From JBBQSN01 sp038213835 (GTDB lineage Bacteria > Actinomycetota > Actinomycetes > Actinomycetales > CAWJMD01), in the NCBI GenBank assembly GCA_038213835.1, contig JBBQSN010000016.1, positions 1-29,863 on the forward strand: a stretch of 29,863 bases of DNA, read 5' to 3'. Positions within the stretch are counted from its first letter, which is position 1, and every line of letters starts with the position of its first letter. Of the stretch, positions 14,053 to 22,236 are shown piece by piece. Position numbers and translations under genes: made by a program. The notes beneath the pieces were generated by a model. It was not told where the DNA came from. It ran no database searches and saw only the letters and a program-made list of their open reading frames with translations.

Positions 14053-15057
14053 GTGACCGTTCGCGTGGGCATCAACGGATTCGGCCGCATCGGCCGCAAC
14101 TTCTTCCGCGCCGCCAGGGCCGCCGGCGCCGACATCGAGATCGTGGGCGTCAACGACCTCACCGACAACAAGACGCTGGCGCACCTGCTCAAGTACGACT
14201 CGATCCTGGGACGCCTCGACGGCGAGGTCTCCCACGGCGAGGACGAGATCAGCGTCGACGGCACGGGCTTCACCGCACTCGCCGAGCGCGACCCGAAGAA
14301 CCTGCCCTGGGGCGACCTCGGGGCCGACGTCGTGATCGAGTCGACCGGCATCTTCGTCTCGGCCGAGCAGGCGCAGTGGCACATCGACGGCGGTGCCAAG
14401 AAGGTCATCATCTCGGCACCGGCCAAGAACGAGGACATCACGATCGTCCTCGGCGTGAACGAGGGCGACTACGACCCGGCCGCGCACCACATCATCTCGA
14501 ACGCCTCGTGCACCACGAACTGCCTCGCACCGATGGCCAAGGCCATCCACGACGAGTTCACCATCGAGCGCGGCCTGATGACCACGATCCACGCGTACAC
14601 CCAGGACCAGAACCTGCAGGACGGCCCGCACAAGGACCTCCGGCGCGCACGCGCAGCGGCCCTGAACATCGTGCCGACCTCCACCGGTGCGGCCAAGGCG
14701 ATCGCCCTCGTGCTGCCCGAGCTCAAGGGCAAGCTCGACGGCTATGCGCTGCGGGTGCCGATCCCCACCGGGTCGGCCACCGACCTCACCGTCACGGTCG
14801 GTCGCGAGACCACCGCCGAGGAGGTCAACGCCGCGGTCAAGGCCGCCGCCGAGGGCGCTCTGAAGGGCTACCTCAAGTACACCGAGGACGAGATCGTCTC
14901 CTCCGACATCGTCACCGACCCGTCGTCGTGCATCTTCGACGCCGGCCTCACCAAGGTCCTGGGCAACCAGGTCAAGGTCGTCGGCTGGTACGACAACGAG
15001 TGGGGCTACTCGAACCGGCTCGTCGACCTCGTCCAGCTGGTCGGCAAGGGCCTGTGA
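14053..15057 (+). CDS. gap: Glyceraldehyde-3-phosphate dehydrogenase, type I
   Basis: The enzyme converts glyceraldehyde-3-phosphate, NAD and phosphate to 1,3-bisphosphoglycerate in glycolysis. The 334-residue protein has the usual length. The dinucleotide fold begins VGINGFGRIGRN; D35 after the second strand (GVNDLTD) points to NAD rather than NADP. The catalytic C153 is in NASCTTNCLAP and the base H180 in TTIHAYTQDQ. The GTG at 14053 is preceded by GAGGAG at a 6-nt spacing; an upstream extension of the frame (from 14017) is not family-like. The stop overlaps the pgk start by 4 bp, so gap and pgk are translationally coupled. Confidence 0.98.
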   Translation: MTVRVGINGFGRIGRNFFRAARAAGADIEIVGVNDLTDNKTLAHLLKYDSILGRLDGEVSHGEDEISVDGTGFTALAERDPKNLPWGDLGADVVIESTGIFVSAEQAQWHIDGGAKKVIISAPAKNEDITIVLGVNEGDYDPAAHHIISNASCTTNCLAPMAKAIHDEFTIERGLMTTIHAYTQDQNLQDGPHKDLRRARAAALNIVPTSTGAAKAIALVLPELKGKLDGYALRVPIPTGSATDLTVTVGRETTAEEVNAAVKAAAEGALKGYLKYTEDEIVSSDIVTDPSSCIFDAGLTKVLGNQVKVVGWYDNEWGYSNRLVDLVQLVGKGL

Positions 15058-16265
15058 GCGGCCTGCCCGGGATCGACTCGCTCGGCGGCCTGGCGGGTCG
15101 CACGGTCCTGGTCCGCAGCGACCTGAACGTCCCGCTCGACGGCACCACGATCACCGACGACGGCCGGATCCGGGCGTCGCTGCCGACCTGGCAGCGGCTG
15201 CTGGACGCCGGCGCGAAGGTGGTCGTGTGCGCGCACCTGGGTCGTCCCAAGGGTGCGCCCGAGGAGAAGTACTCGCTGGCTCCGGTCGCCGAGCGCGTCC
15301 GGCAGCTGCTCCCGGGGGTCGAGGTCGCGTTCGCGACCGACACCGTGGGGGAGTCGGCGCGGGCCGCGGTCGGCGCCGTGCACGACGGCGGCCTGGTGCT
15401 GCTCGAGAACCTGCGCTTCAACAAGGGCGAGACCTCGAAGGACGACGCGGAGCGAGGCGGGTTCGCCGACGAGCTCGTTGCGCTCGTGGGCCGGGACGGC
15501 GCCTTCGTCTCGGACGGCTTCGGTGCCGTGCACCGCAACCACGCCTCGGTGGTCGACGTCGCCGAGCGCCTGCCGCACGCGGCCGGCGGGCTGGTCACGT
15601 CCGAGGTCGAGGTCCTGACCAGGCTCACCGACGACGTCCAGCGCCCGTACGTGGTCGTCCTGGGCGGGTCGAAGGTCTCCGACAAGCTCGGCGTCATCGA
15701 CTCGCTGCTGGGCAAGGCCGACCGGATCCTGGTCGGCGGCGGGATGGTCTTCACCTTCCTGGCCGCGCAGGGCCACGAGGTCGGCACGAGCCTGCTCGAG
15801 CAGGACCAGCTCGACACGGTCCGCGAGTACCTGGAGCGGGCCGACGACGAGGGCGTCGACATCGTCCTGCCGGTCGACGTCGTGGCCGCCACGTCGTTCG
15901 CGGCGGACGCCGAGCACGACGTCGTCACGTCCGACCACATCCCCGCGGACCGGATCGGACTCGACATCGGACCCGCGTCCGCGCACCTGTTCGCCGCCAA
16001 GCTGGCCGACGCGAGGACGGTGTTCTGGAACGGCCCGATGGGCGTGTTCGAGATGGAGCCGTTCTCGCACGGGACCCGCGCGGTCGCGCAGTCGCTGGTG
16101 GAGTCCGAGGGCTTCACCGTCGTGGGTGGTGGCGACTCCGCCGCCGCCGTGCGGCAGCTCGGGTTCGCCGAGGAGGCGTTCGGCCACATCAGCACCGGTG
16201 GCGGGGCCAGCCTGGAGTACCTCGAGGGCAGGACCCTGCCCGGACTCACCGCACTGGAGGACTGA
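15054..16265 (+). CDS. pgk: Phosphoglycerate kinase
   Basis: This enzyme transfers phosphate from 1,3-bisphosphoglycerate to ADP. The 403-residue monomer has the substrate motif VLVRSDLNVPL (about 18-28), AHLGRPKG (about 62-69), LLENLRFNKGE (about 116-126), the hinge segment VVLGGSKVSDKLGVI, and the C-terminal nucleotide loop VVGGGDSAAAVRQLG with the STGGGASLEYLEG end, all intact. The start is the GTG in the GTGA overlap with the gap stop; the long open frame upstream of it is a shadow of gap. tpiA follows after 6 nt, so gap-pgk-tpiA is one operon. Confidence 0.98.
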   Translation: MSGLPGIDSLGGLAGRTVLVRSDLNVPLDGTTITDDGRIRASLPTWQRLLDAGAKVVVCAHLGRPKGAPEEKYSLAPVAERVRQLLPGVEVAFATDTVGESARAAVGAVHDGGLVLLENLRFNKGETSKDDAERGGFADELVALVGRDGAFVSDGFGAVHRNHASVVDVAERLPHAAGGLVTSEVEVLTRLTDDVQRPYVVVLGGSKVSDKLGVIDSLLGKADRILVGGGMVFTFLAAQGHEVGTSLLEQDQLDTVREYLERADDEGVDIVLPVDVVAATSFAADAEHDVVTSDHIPADRIGLDIGPASAHLFAAKLADARTVFWNGPMGVFEMEPFSHGTRAVAQSLVESEGFTVVGGGDSAAAVRQLGFAEEAFGHISTGGGASLEYLEGRTLPGLTALED

Positions 16266-16271
16266 GCACCC

Positions 16272-17078
16272 ATGGCCCGCTCGACGACCAGCCGCACGCC
16301 GCTCATGGCCGGCAACTGGAAGATGAACCTGGACCACCTCCAGGCCACGCACCTGCTGCAGAAGCTCGCCTGGACGCTGTCCGACGCCAAGCACGACCAC
16401 GACGCCGTCGAGGTCGCGGTGCTGCCGCCGTTCACGGACCTGCGCTCGGTGCAGACCCTGGTCGACGGCGACCGGCTGCCGCTGCGGTACGGCGCCCAGG
16501 ACGTCTCGGCGCACGGGAGCGGCGCGTACACCGGCGAGGTGTCCGCGACGATGCTGGCCAAGCTCGGCTGCTCCTACGTGGCCGTCGGCCACAGCGAGCG
16601 GCGCGAGCTGCACGCCGAGGACGACGCCACCGTGGCCGGCAAGGCCGTGGCGGCGTTCGCGAGCGGCATCGTCCCGATCGTGTGCGTCGGCGAGGGCCTC
16701 GAGGTCCGGCAGGCGGGCGAGCAGGTCTCCCACACCCTGACCCAGCTGGACGGGTCCCTCGCGGGCCTCACGGCCGAGCAGGTGCAGTCCGTCGTGATCG
16801 CCTACGAGCCGGTGTGGGCGATCGGCACCGGCGAGGTCGCCACGCCGGCCGACGCCCAGGAGGTGTGCGCGGCGATCCGCACGCGCATCGGCGAGGTGCA
16901 CGGCGACGGCGCCGGCGAGGCGGTGCGGGTGCTGTACGGCGGCTCGGTGAAGTCGGGCAACGTGGCCGCGATCATGGCGGAGACGGACGTCGACGGCGCC
17001 CTCGTCGGCGGTGCCAGCCTCGACCCCGCGGAGTTCGCCGCGATCTGCCGTTACCAGCACCACCAGGTGGGCCTGTAA
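16272..17078 (+). CDS. tpiA: Triosephosphate isomerase
   Basis: The TIM barrel enzyme interconverts dihydroxyacetone phosphate and glyceraldehyde-3-phosphate. The 268-residue protein carries all catalytic residues: N15 and K17 in GNWKMN, H107 in VGHSERR, and E179 in AYEPVWAIGTG, plus the phosphate-binding LYGGSVK. The N-terminus has about 10 residues before the barrel. The ATG at 16272 follows GGAGG at 16256-16260, just before the pgk stop. A later promoter-like TAACCT overlaps its stop codon. Confidence 0.98.
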   Translation: MARSTTSRTPLMAGNWKMNLDHLQATHLLQKLAWTLSDAKHDHDAVEVAVLPPFTDLRSVQTLVDGDRLPLRYGAQDVSAHGSGAYTGEVSATMLAKLGCSYVAVGHSERRELHAEDDATVAGKAVAAFASGIVPIVCVGEGLEVRQAGEQVSHTLTQLDGSLAGLTAEQVQSVVIAYEPVWAIGTGEVATPADAQEVCAAIRTRIGEVHGDGAGEAVRVLYGGSVKSGNVAAIMAETDVDGALVGGASLDPAEFAAICRYQHHQVGL

Positions 17079-17081
17079 CCT
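17051..17081 (+). promoter_or_regulatory. Possible promoter of secG at the tpiA stop
   Basis: TTACCA (17051-17056) and TAACCT (17076-17081) are spaced by 19 nt. A start near 17088 would give secG a leader of about 60 nt. The elements lie in the last codons of tpiA, so chance matches are possible and secG may simply be read through from tpiA. Confidence 0.3.
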
Positions 17082-17148
17082 GCACAGTCGAGCCCGTCAA
17101 CGCGCCGGGCTCCGCCGTTCGTCCCCGACGCGACAGGATCCCGAGAAC

Positions 17149-17394
17149 GTGACCGCTCTGCGCATCACCCTGCAGGTGCTGCTGGCTCTCACCAGCCTGA
17201 TCCTGACCTTGCTGGTCCTGCTGCACAAGGGCAAGGGCGGTGGCTTGTCCGACATGTTCGGCGGCGGCATGAGCTCTGGCGTCGGCAGCTCCGGCGTGGC
17301 CGAGCGCAACCTGAACCGGATCACCCTCGCGTCGGCGGTGCTCTGGGCGGTCGTCATCGTCCTGCTCGGGGTGCTGGAGCGGTTCGTCGACTGA
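17149..17394 (+). CDS. secG: Preprotein translocase subunit SecG
   Basis: SecG is the small accessory subunit of the SecYEG channel in the cytoplasmic membrane. The 81-residue protein has two membrane helices (about 5-23 and 59-77) joined by a Gly/Ser-rich cytoplasmic loop with the typical HKGKGGGLSDMFGGGM segment. The GTG at 17149 is chosen because MTALRITLQVLL gives the normal family start; the open frame from 17011 overlaps tpiA. AGGA at 17135-17138 may serve as ribosome binding site at a long spacing. secG following tpiA is a conserved actinobacterial arrangement. Confidence 0.95.
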   Translation: MTALRITLQVLLALTSLILTLLVLLHKGKGGGLSDMFGGGMSSGVGSSGVAERNLNRITLASAVLWAVVIVLLGVLERFVD

Positions 17395-17462
17395 GTCCCG
17401 GACGGACGGGCGCCCGCCGGGCGTCCAGCAGGTCCCTCGAGCAGCACGAAGGAGCATCAGCG

Positions 17463-17813
17463 GTGGCAGGTGGCAACGCGATCCGAGGTAGCCGGGTCGG
17501 CGCAGGTCCGATGGGTGAGGCCGAGCGGGGCGAGGCCGCCCCACGGGTGCGGATCTCCTACTGGTGCGCGAACGGCCACGAGACCCAGCCCTCCTTCGCG
17601 CAGGACCCCCAGTCCCAGCCGCCGGAGATGTGGGACTGCCCTCGCTGCGGCTTCCCCGCGGGCCAGGACAAGGAGAACCCTCCGACCCCGACCCGCAACG
17701 AGCCGTACAAGACGCACCTCGCGTACGTGAAGGAGCGTCGCAGCGACAGCGACGGCGAGGCGATCCTCGAAGAGGCCCTGCAGGCCCTGCGCGCCAAGCG
17801 CGGCGGCCGCTGA
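17463..17813 (+). CDS. rbpA: RNA polymerase-binding protein RbpA
   Basis: RbpA is an actinobacteria-specific transcription factor that binds the principal sigma factor and promoter DNA and stabilises the open complex. The 116-residue protein has the N-terminal tail, a core domain with the Cys pattern YWCANGHETQPSF and MWDCPRCGFPAG (about 33-67), and the sigma-interaction region PYKTHLAYVKERRSDSDGEAILEEAL (about 80-105), whose basic linker contacts DNA. The GTG at 17463 follows AAGGAG (17449-17454) at an 8-nt spacing. The gene is 68 nt from secG. A strong hairpin follows its stop at once. Confidence 0.96.
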   Translation: MAGGNAIRGSRVGAGPMGEAERGEAAPRVRISYWCANGHETQPSFAQDPQSQPPEMWDCPRCGFPAGQDKENPPTPTRNEPYKTHLAYVKERRSDSDGEAILEEALQALRAKRGGR

Positions 17814-17819
17814 GCCCCT

Positions 17820-17843
17820 CGGACGGCCCCTCGGGGCCGTCCG
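17820..17843 (+). terminator. Strong GC hairpin after rbpA
   Basis: CGGACGGCCCC (17820-17830) and GGGGCCGTCCG (17833-17843) are perfectly complementary over 11 bp with only 2 nt between them; a 10-bp stem with a CTCG tetraloop is likely. It starts 6 nt after the rbpA stop. No T-tract follows. Its position supports placing the next gene start at 17870, outside the hairpin. Confidence 0.65.
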
Positions 17844-17869
17844 CCCTCGAGCCGGGCACCGAGGCCGTC

Positions 17870-18541
17870 GTGCGGCTGGCCTGGGCCCGGCTCCTCGGTC
17901 TCCCGGACGAGGCGCTGCTGGCGCCCGGCCGGGTCGAGCACGTGCCCGCCGCCCCGTCGACGATCAGCACGGTGCGGCTCGGCGGCACCCTGCTGGTCAC
18001 CGGCCCGGCCGTCGCCGTCGAGGCGGCCCGGCCCGTCCCGGACGACGAACTCACCCGCCTGGACGTGCTGCACCGCCTGGCCGAGCCGCTCGGCGGCTCC
18101 GACCCGCTGGGAGCGGCCGTGCTGGCCTACGCCGACGAGCACGTCGACCTGCCCGGCCTGCAGGACGTCGACCTCGGTGCCGAGGCGGCCCTGGTGGCCC
18201 GGCTGCGGGAGGCCTGCCCACCCGCCGACGTCGAGGAGTCGGCCCTGCTCGAGCTGCACCCGTGCTTCGTCCTGGTCGAGGACCATGTGCCCGTCGCCGG
18301 TTCCGGCTACGTCGAGTGGGCCGGCCTGCTCGCGCACGTGGGGGTGCTCACGGCGCCCGCGGCTCGCGGCTGCGGTCGAGGTCTGCTCGCCGCCGCGGCC
18401 GCCACGAACGACGCCCTCGCGTCCGGGCTGGTCCCGCAGTGGCGCTGCCGCGCCGACAACGCGCCCTCCCGCCGGCTGGCCCAGCGGCTCGGCTACGTCG
18501 AGCTCGGCACCCAGACCACGGTCGTGATGCGGGACGCGTGA
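17870..18541 (+). CDS. GNAT family N-acetyltransferase
   Basis: The protein (223 residues from this GTG) has the GNAT fold in its C-terminal half. The region YVEWAGLLAHVGVLTAPAARGCGRGLLAAAAATNDAL contains the acetyl-CoA pyrophosphate loop in the form RGCGRGL, followed by RCRADNAPSRRLAQRLGYVELGTQ, the classical N-x-x-S-xx-L-xx-x-GF/Y end. The N-terminal half (about 1-110) is less conserved and resembles actinobacterial GNATs of unknown substrate. No substrate can be assigned. The start is uncertain: the frame is open back into rbpA, but the first ATG/GTG candidate after the hairpin at 17820 is the GTG at 17870. The gene faces pgl across 190 nt that hold no visible gene. Confidence 0.8.
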   Translation: MRLAWARLLGLPDEALLAPGRVEHVPAAPSTISTVRLGGTLLVTGPAVAVEAARPVPDDELTRLDVLHRLAEPLGGSDPLGAAVLAYADEHVDLPGLQDVDLGAEAALVARLREACPPADVEESALLELHPCFVLVEDHVPVAGSGYVEWAGLLAHVGVLTAPAARGCGRGLLAAAAATNDALASGLVPQWRCRADNAPSRRLAQRLGYVELGTQTTVVMRDA

Positions 18542-18702
18542 CCGGTCAGAGGGGGCCAGAAGTCTCCTTCGTCGCCGTCGGATCGCGTCAGCTGGTCAGC
18601 AGCAGGGCGAACGCTTGGGGAAGGGTGTCGGGCCCGCCGCGGGTGGACGACACTGCCTGAGCACCCGTGAAGCAACCACTGCATCATCAAGGGCTGCTGG
18701 AG

Positions 18703-18731
18703 CTGGGCCTGCCACTGGGCCTGCCGCTGGG
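18703..18731. repeat. Imperfect 12-bp tandem repeat next to the pgl stop
   Basis: CTGGGCCTGCCA (18703-18714) and CTGGGCCTGCCG (18715-18726) are followed by a partial third copy, CTGGG (18727-18731). The array abuts the pgl stop codon (18732-18734) in the 190-nt convergent gap with the GNAT gene. The rest of the gap shows no promoter and no strong hairpin. Confidence 0.5.
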
Positions 18732-19502
18732 TCAGCCCGCGGAGGGGAGCTCGGAGGCGGCGTCGCGGTCGAGCAGCCACAGGGTGAGGTCGCGGCCGCG
18801 CGGTCCGGAGGCGGGCACCTGGGCGAGGTCGGCGCCGGGGTCGAGTGCCTGCGCGACGGCCGGGGCCTTGTCGGTGCCGCACGCGACGAACCAGATCTCG
18901 GTGGCCGAGTCGATCGCGGGGAGGGTCAGCGACACCCGCTCGGGCGGCGGCTTGGGGGAGCCCTCGACCCCGATCACGGTGCGGTCGGTGACCAGCACGC
19001 CGGGCAGGCCGGGGAAGAGCGAGGCGACGTGGGCGTCCGGGCCGACGCCGAGGATCAGCACGTCGAACACCGGCAGCCCGGGCGTGCGGCCGTCGGTGGC
19101 GTGGGCGGCGAGCTCCTGGGCGTGGACCTCGGCGGCGCGGTGGACGTCGTCCCCGCCGGCAGCACCGCGGGGAGGCATCGCATGCACCTTGGCGGGGTCG
19201 AGCGGCACGTGGTCGAGCAGCGCCGCACGGGCCTGCGTCTCGTTCCGCTCCGGGTCGCCCGCCGGCAGGAACCGCTCGTCGCCGAACCAGACGTGCACGA
19301 GCGACCAGTCGACGGTGTCGCGGGCGGGGGACTCGCGCACCGCGGCCAGCATGGCGATGCCGACCGAGCCACCGGTGACCACGACGTGCGCGGAACCCTT
19401 GGCCGCGCAGGTGTCGACCAGCGCCGTCAGGAACCGAGCACCGATCGCCGCCGTAACGGCGTCCCTGTCACCCTCGTGGACCACCACCTGCACCGTGCTC
19501 AC
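18732..19502 (-). CDS. pgl: 6-phosphogluconolactonase
   Basis: The enzyme hydrolyses 6-phosphogluconolactone to 6-phosphogluconate in the oxidative pentose phosphate pathway. The 256-residue protein of the DevB/NagB fold has VVTGGSVGIAM (phosphate loop, about 42-51), VWFGDERFLP (about 71-80), and GPDAHVASLFPG (154-165), where H158 aligns with the catalytic His of the GPDGHT motif. The GTG at 19502 overlaps the opcA stop by 4 bp; the frame is open upstream through opcA but that is shadow. It is the last gene of the tkt-tal-pgi-zwf-opcA-pgl operon. The usual Gly before the catalytic His is Ala here, a small departure from the family. Confidence 0.96.
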   Translation of the reverse strand: MSTVQVVVHEGDRDAVTAAIGARFLTALVDTCAAKGSAHVVVTGGSVGIAMLAAVRESPARDTVDWSLVHVWFGDERFLPAGDPERNETQARAALLDHVPLDPAKVHAMPPRGAAGGDDVHRAAEVHAQELAAHATDGRTPGLPVFDVLILGVGPDAHVASLFPGLPGVLVTDRTVIGVEGSPKPPPERVSLTLPAIDSATEIWFVACGTDKAPAVAQALDPGADLAQVPASGPRGRDLTLWLLDRDAASELPSAG

Positions 19503-20689
19503 GACCGTGCCTCGCGTGCTGCCGTCTTCTTGGCTGCCGCCTTCTTCGCCGTGGCCTTCTTCGTCCCGGTCTTCGTCGCGGTCCTCGTCGCCGGCCCGGA
19601 CGCCTTCTTCGCTGCCGCCTCGGTCGCGGACTCGTCCGCGCCCGGTTTGCCCTGGGCAGCTGACCGGTGCGACGGGCCGACCGTGCGCGCCAGCGTCTTG
19701 GCAGCCACGCCCCGGCGGGTGGGAGGTGCGGTGGTGACGGCGTCCGCGACGGTGCCGACCGACGTGCGCCCGCCCGGCTTCAGCAGGTCCAGCCCCTTGG
19801 CGAGCACGTCGCCGTAGACGTCGTCGGGGTCGAGCCGGCGCAGCTCCTCGGCCAGGCAGTCGTCGGTGGCGCGACGAGCCAGCGAGACCCGGCGCGGCGG
19901 CTGGCCCGGCTGATTCAGCGTGGCCACCTGACCCTCGGGACGTACCAGCTCGACCGGGCCCGAGGCCCGCTCCAGCCGCACTCCCACCATCCCGCCTCCG
20001 GCGGGGGTGCGCTTGCGCTGCACGGGGCACTTCAGCGCCCAGGCCAGCCATGCCGCGAGCAGGTCGGTGCTGGGGGAGTCCGAGGCGCCCGTGACCACCG
20101 CCCTGGTGACCTGCTCGAACGGCGCCTGGTCGAGCGCGGCCGCGAGCAGGGTGCGCCAGCGGGTGATCCGCGTCCAGGCGAGGTCGGTGTCTCCGTCGTG
20201 GTGGCAGCCGGCGAGACGCCTCAGCGCGGCCGAGGGCCTCGCCGCCATCGCGCAGTCGGTGATCCGGCGCTGCGCCATCGCACCGACCGGGTCCAGCGAC
20301 GGGTCGGTGGGCGGGTCGCCCGGCCACCACGCCACGATCGGCGTGTCCGGCAGCAGCAGGGGGGTCAGGATCGTGTCGGGGTGACCGGCGAGCTCGCCGT
20401 ACATCCGCAGCACGACGACCTCGCTGGCCCCGGCGTCGCCGCCCACGCGGATCTGGCCGTCGAGCCGCGAGGTGCCGCGCCTGGAGCCGGCGGCCATCAC
20501 CAGCACCCGGCAGGGGTGCTCGCGGCTGGCGTGGTTGGCGGCCTCCACGGCCTCCTCGACGTCGCCGTCGTCGGTGAGGATGACCAGGGTCAGGACGCGG
20601 CCGAGCGCGACGGCCCCACCGCTCTCGCGCAGCTCCACCATCCGGCGGTTGATCGCCGCCGTCGTGGTCCCGGGCAGGTCGATGATCAC
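19499..20689 (-). CDS. opcA: Glucose-6-phosphate dehydrogenase assembly protein OpcA with Lys/Ala-rich tail
   Basis: OpcA is required for active G6PDH in cyanobacteria and has been tied to G6PDH function in actinobacteria. The 396-residue protein shows the family start MIIDLPGTTTAAINRRMVELRE, CRVLVMA near residue 60, and the core LLLPDTPIVAWWPGDPP (about 112-128). The conserved region ends near residue 310. The last 44 residues or so (353-396) are rich in K, A and T, with KKATAKKAAAKKTAAR, like histone H1-type tails, and are not part of the usual OpcA domain. The GTG at 20689 overlaps the zwf stop, and the stop overlaps the pgl start, so it is coupled on both sides. Its partner zwf is directly upstream. 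Confidence 0.95.
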   Translation of the reverse strand: MIIDLPGTTTAAINRRMVELRESGGAVALGRVLTLVILTDDGDVEEAVEAANHASREHPCRVLVMAAGSRRGTSRLDGQIRVGGDAGASEVVVLRMYGELAGHPDTILTPLLLPDTPIVAWWPGDPPTDPSLDPVGAMAQRRITDCAMAARPSAALRRLAGCHHDGDTDLAWTRITRWRTLLAAALDQAPFEQVTRAVVTGASDSPSTDLLAAWLAWALKCPVQRKRTPAGGGMVGVRLERASGPVELVRPEGQVATLNQPGQPPRRVSLARRATDDCLAEELRRLDPDDVYGDVLAKGLDLLKPGGRTSVGTVADAVTTAPPTRRGVAAKTLARTVGPSHRSAAQGKPGADESATEAAAKKASGPATRTATKTGTKKATAKKAAAKKTAAREARS

Positions 20690-22236
20690 GGACGCCTCCA
20701 GGTGCGGCCGGTGCGGGCCATCATCGCGTCGGCCGACGGGGGGCCCCAGCTACCGGCCTCGTACGCCTCCGGCGCGCCCTTGGACTCCCAGTACCGCAGC
20801 ACCGGGTCCAGGATCCGCCAGGACAGCTCGACCTCCTCGTGCCGCGGGAACAGCGGCGGGTCACCCAGCAGGACGTCGAGGATGAGTCGCTCGTAGGCCT
20901 CGGGGGAGGACTCGGTGAAGGCGTGGGTGTACCCGAAGTCCATCGTGACGTCGCGGACCTCCATCGTCGGGCCGGGCACCTTGGACCCGAACCGGATGGT
21001 CACGCCCTCGTCCGGCTGCACCCGCACCACGAGCGCGTTCTGGCCGAGCTCCTCGGTGGCGGTGGACTCGAACGGCAGGTGCGGTGCGCGCTTGAAGACG
21101 ACCGCGATCTCGGTGACGCGCCGGCCGAGCCGCTTGCCGGTGCGCAGGTAGAACGGCACGCCGGCCCAGCGTCGGGTGTCGATCTCGAGCTGCACCGCGG
21201 CGAACGTCTCGGTGCTGGACGAGGCGGAGATGCCGTCCTCGTCGAGGTAGCCGACGACCTTCTGACCGCCCTGCCAGCCGGCGGCGTACCGCCCGCGGGC
21301 GGTCGAGGCACCGAGGTCCTTCGGGAGCCGGACCGCCGAGAGGACCTTCTCCTTCTCGGCCCGCAGGTCGCGGGCGTCGAACGAGACGGGCTCTTCCATC
21401 GCGGTCAGCGCCAGCAGCTGCACGAGGTGGTTCTGGATCACGTCGCGGGCGGCGCCGATGCCGTCGTAGTACCCGGCCCGGCCGCCGATGCCGATGTCCT
21501 CGGCCATCGTGATCTGGACGTGGTCGACGTAGTTGGCGTTCCAGACCGGCTCCCAGAGCTGGTTCGCGAACCGCAGCGCCAGGATGTTCTGGACCGTCTC
21601 CTTGCCGAGGTAGTGGTCGATCCGGAAGACCGAGTCCTGCGGGAAGACCTCCTCGACCACCTTGTTCAGCGCCTGCGCGCTCTCGAGGTCGTGCCCGAAC
21701 GGCTTCTCGATCACCACGCGCCGCCACGGGCCTCCGGGCGTGCTCGCCGGAGCGGAGAGGCCGTGCTCGGCCAGCTGCTGGCAGACGTCGGGAAAGGAAC
21801 CGGGCGGGATCGACAGGTAGAAGGCGGTGTTCCCGCCCGTGCCCCGGGTCTCGGCGAGCTCGGCGACGGTCTTCGCCAGCCTGTCGAACGCGACGTCGTC
21901 GGAGAAGTCACCGGGGACGAACCGGAAGCCCTCGGCCAGCGTGTTCCAGACCGACTCGCGGAACGGCGTCCGGGCGTGCTCGCGGACGGCGTCGTGGACG
22001 ACCTGGGCGAAGTCCTGGTCGGCCCAGTCGCGACGGGCGAAGCCGACGAGCGAGAAGCCCGGGGGCAGCAACCCGCGGTTGGCGAGGTCGTAGATCGCGG
22101 GCATCAGCTTCTTGCGCGAGAGGTCGCCGGTGACGCCGAACAGCACCAGGCAGCAGGGCCCGGCGATCTTCGGCAGCCGCTTGTCGCGCGGGTCGCGCAG
22201 CGGATTGTGTCCGGCGGCGACGCGTGCCGGGGTCAC
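20686..22236 (-). CDS. zwf: Glucose-6-phosphate dehydrogenase
   Basis: The enzyme oxidises glucose-6-phosphate to 6-phosphogluconolactone and makes NADPH. The 516-residue protein has the nucleotide motif FGVTGDLSRKKLMPA (about 33-47), the loop VIEKPFGHDL, the active-site signature RIDHYLGKETVQNILALRFAN, and the C-terminal FKRAPHLPF and YERLILDVLLGD blocks. The GTG at 22236 (MTPARVAAGHNPLRD) overlaps the pgi stop by 4 bp; the open frame continues through pgi only as a shadow. The order pgi-zwf-opcA-pgl puts the first steps of the oxidative branch under one translation-coupled unit. Confidence 0.98.
   Translation of the reverse strand: MTPARVAAGHNPLRDPRDKRLPKIAGPCCLVLFGVTGDLSRKKLMPAIYDLANRGLLPPGFSLVGFARRDWADQDFAQVVHDAVREHARTPFRESVWNTLAEGFRFVPGDFSDDVAFDRLAKTVAELAETRGTGGNTAFYLSIPPGSFPDVCQQLAEHGLSAPASTPGGPWRRVVIEKPFGHDLESAQALNKVVEEVFPQDSVFRIDHYLGKETVQNILALRFANQLWEPVWNANYVDHVQITMAEDIGIGGRAGYYDGIGAARDVIQNHLVQLLALTAMEEPVSFDARDLRAEKEKVLSAVRLPKDLGASTARGRYAAGWQGGQKVVGYLDEDGISASSSTETFAAVQLEIDTRRWAGVPFYLRTGKRLGRRVTEIAVVFKRAPHLPFESTATEELGQNALVVRVQPDEGVTIRFGSKVPGPTMEVRDVTMDFGYTHAFTESSPEAYERLILDVLLGDPPLFPRHEEVELSWRILDPVLRYWESKGAPEAYEAGSWGPPSADAMMARTGRTWRRP

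Noticed and set aside
18615..19817. 400-codon plus-strand frame opposite pgl and opcA
   Set aside because: Low-complexity translation with no motif; the minus-strand genes are clear family members.
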